Assembly (NCBI GenBank): GCA_913009285.1
Contig: CAJVYE010000073.1
Coordinates: 1-6,154 of the forward strand
Reading direction: 5' to 3'
DNA from: an uncultured Nitrospirota bacterium
Lineage (GTDB): Bacteria; Nitrospinota; Nitrospinia; SZUA-224
DNA: 6,154 nt
Positions 6,063-6,154 of the stretch are shown here, piece after piece (positions within the stretch are counted from its first letter, which is position 1; each line of letters opens with the position of its first letter). The notes under the pieces were generated by a model that was given only the letters and a program-made list of their open reading frames with translations, had not been told where the DNA came from and did not search any database. Made by a program: the position numbers and the translations under genes.

Positions 6063-6128
6063 AGATCGGAAGAGCACACGTCTGAACTCCAGTCACATTC
6101 CTTTATCTCGTATGCCGTCTTCTGCTTG
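6063..6128 (+). other. Illumina TruSeq adapter with index (contamination)
   Basis: From 6063 the sequence is the standard read-through adapter: AGATCGGAAGAGC (6063-6075), CACACGTCTGAACTCCAGTC up to 6095, an index segment ATTCCTTT (6097-6104) that I recall as TruSeq index 27, then ATCTCGTATGCCGTC and TTCTGCTTG (6105-6128), the flow-cell P7 end. Order and spacing match the synthetic oligonucleotide exactly, so this is not biological sequence and should be trimmed. Confidence 0.98.
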
Positions 6129-6154
6129 AAAAAAAAAATAAAAACAACAATACA
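6129..6154. other. A-rich read tail after the adapter
   Basis: Ten A (6129-6138) followed by an A-rich string with scattered T and C. This is what a sequencer reports after running past the end of the adapter, so it is artefactual, not a poly-A signal or genomic repeat. Confidence 0.9.

Noticed and set aside
6129..6154. Poly-A tail or homopolymer feature
   Set aside because: It directly follows a complete sequencing adapter and is a read artefact.

Overview
The window reads as an ordinary piece of a moderate-GC bacterial chromosome, most likely Desulfobacterota (Deltaproteobacteria) or a related group. The lineage guess rests mainly on a GspN of the type found in type II secretion loci of such bacteria, and on intergenic spacers packed with short hairpins and GATTTTCGA-type repeats. 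It is weak, because most of the genes are universal housekeeping genes. The last 92 bases are not genomic: they are an Illumina TruSeq indexing adapter followed by an A-rich read tail. The piece is therefore the end of a draft (probably metagenomic) assembly that was not adapter-trimmed.

Left part, + strand: the 3' end of a threonine dehydratase (ilvA/tdcB type, with a C-terminal ACT domain, cut by the window edge), then a HIT-family purine nucleoside phosphoramidase with a strong Shine-Dalgarno. Next comes a 242-bp non-coding element with 21-bp imperfect terminal inverted repeats and several internal hairpins, then ribulose-phosphate 3-epimerase (rpe). A second spacer (2446-2644) holds a paired-hairpin repeat and a probable Rho-independent terminator.

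Middle, + strand: a small stand-alone cupin resembling the mannose-6-phosphate isomerase domain of type II PMI/GMP enzymes, followed one base later by glucose-6-phosphate isomerase (pgi). Together they would interconvert glucose-6-P, fructose-6-P and mannose-6-P. These two genes look clearly more AT-rich than the genes to their left and use more CGN arginine codons, so they may have a different history.

Right part, - strand: the end of a type II secretion operon, gspK (5' end lost) followed by gspN, convergent with pgi with only 4 bases between the stops. No gspL or gspM lies between gspK and gspN. The natural ATG of gspN is followed by an in-frame TAA at codon 6, so gspN is either started unusually, damaged, or affected by a sequence error near the contig end. 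I see no phage, CRISPR, toxin-antitoxin or defence genes and no convincing new system. The points worth checking are the adapter chimera, the gspN start, the missing gspLM and the two structured spacers.
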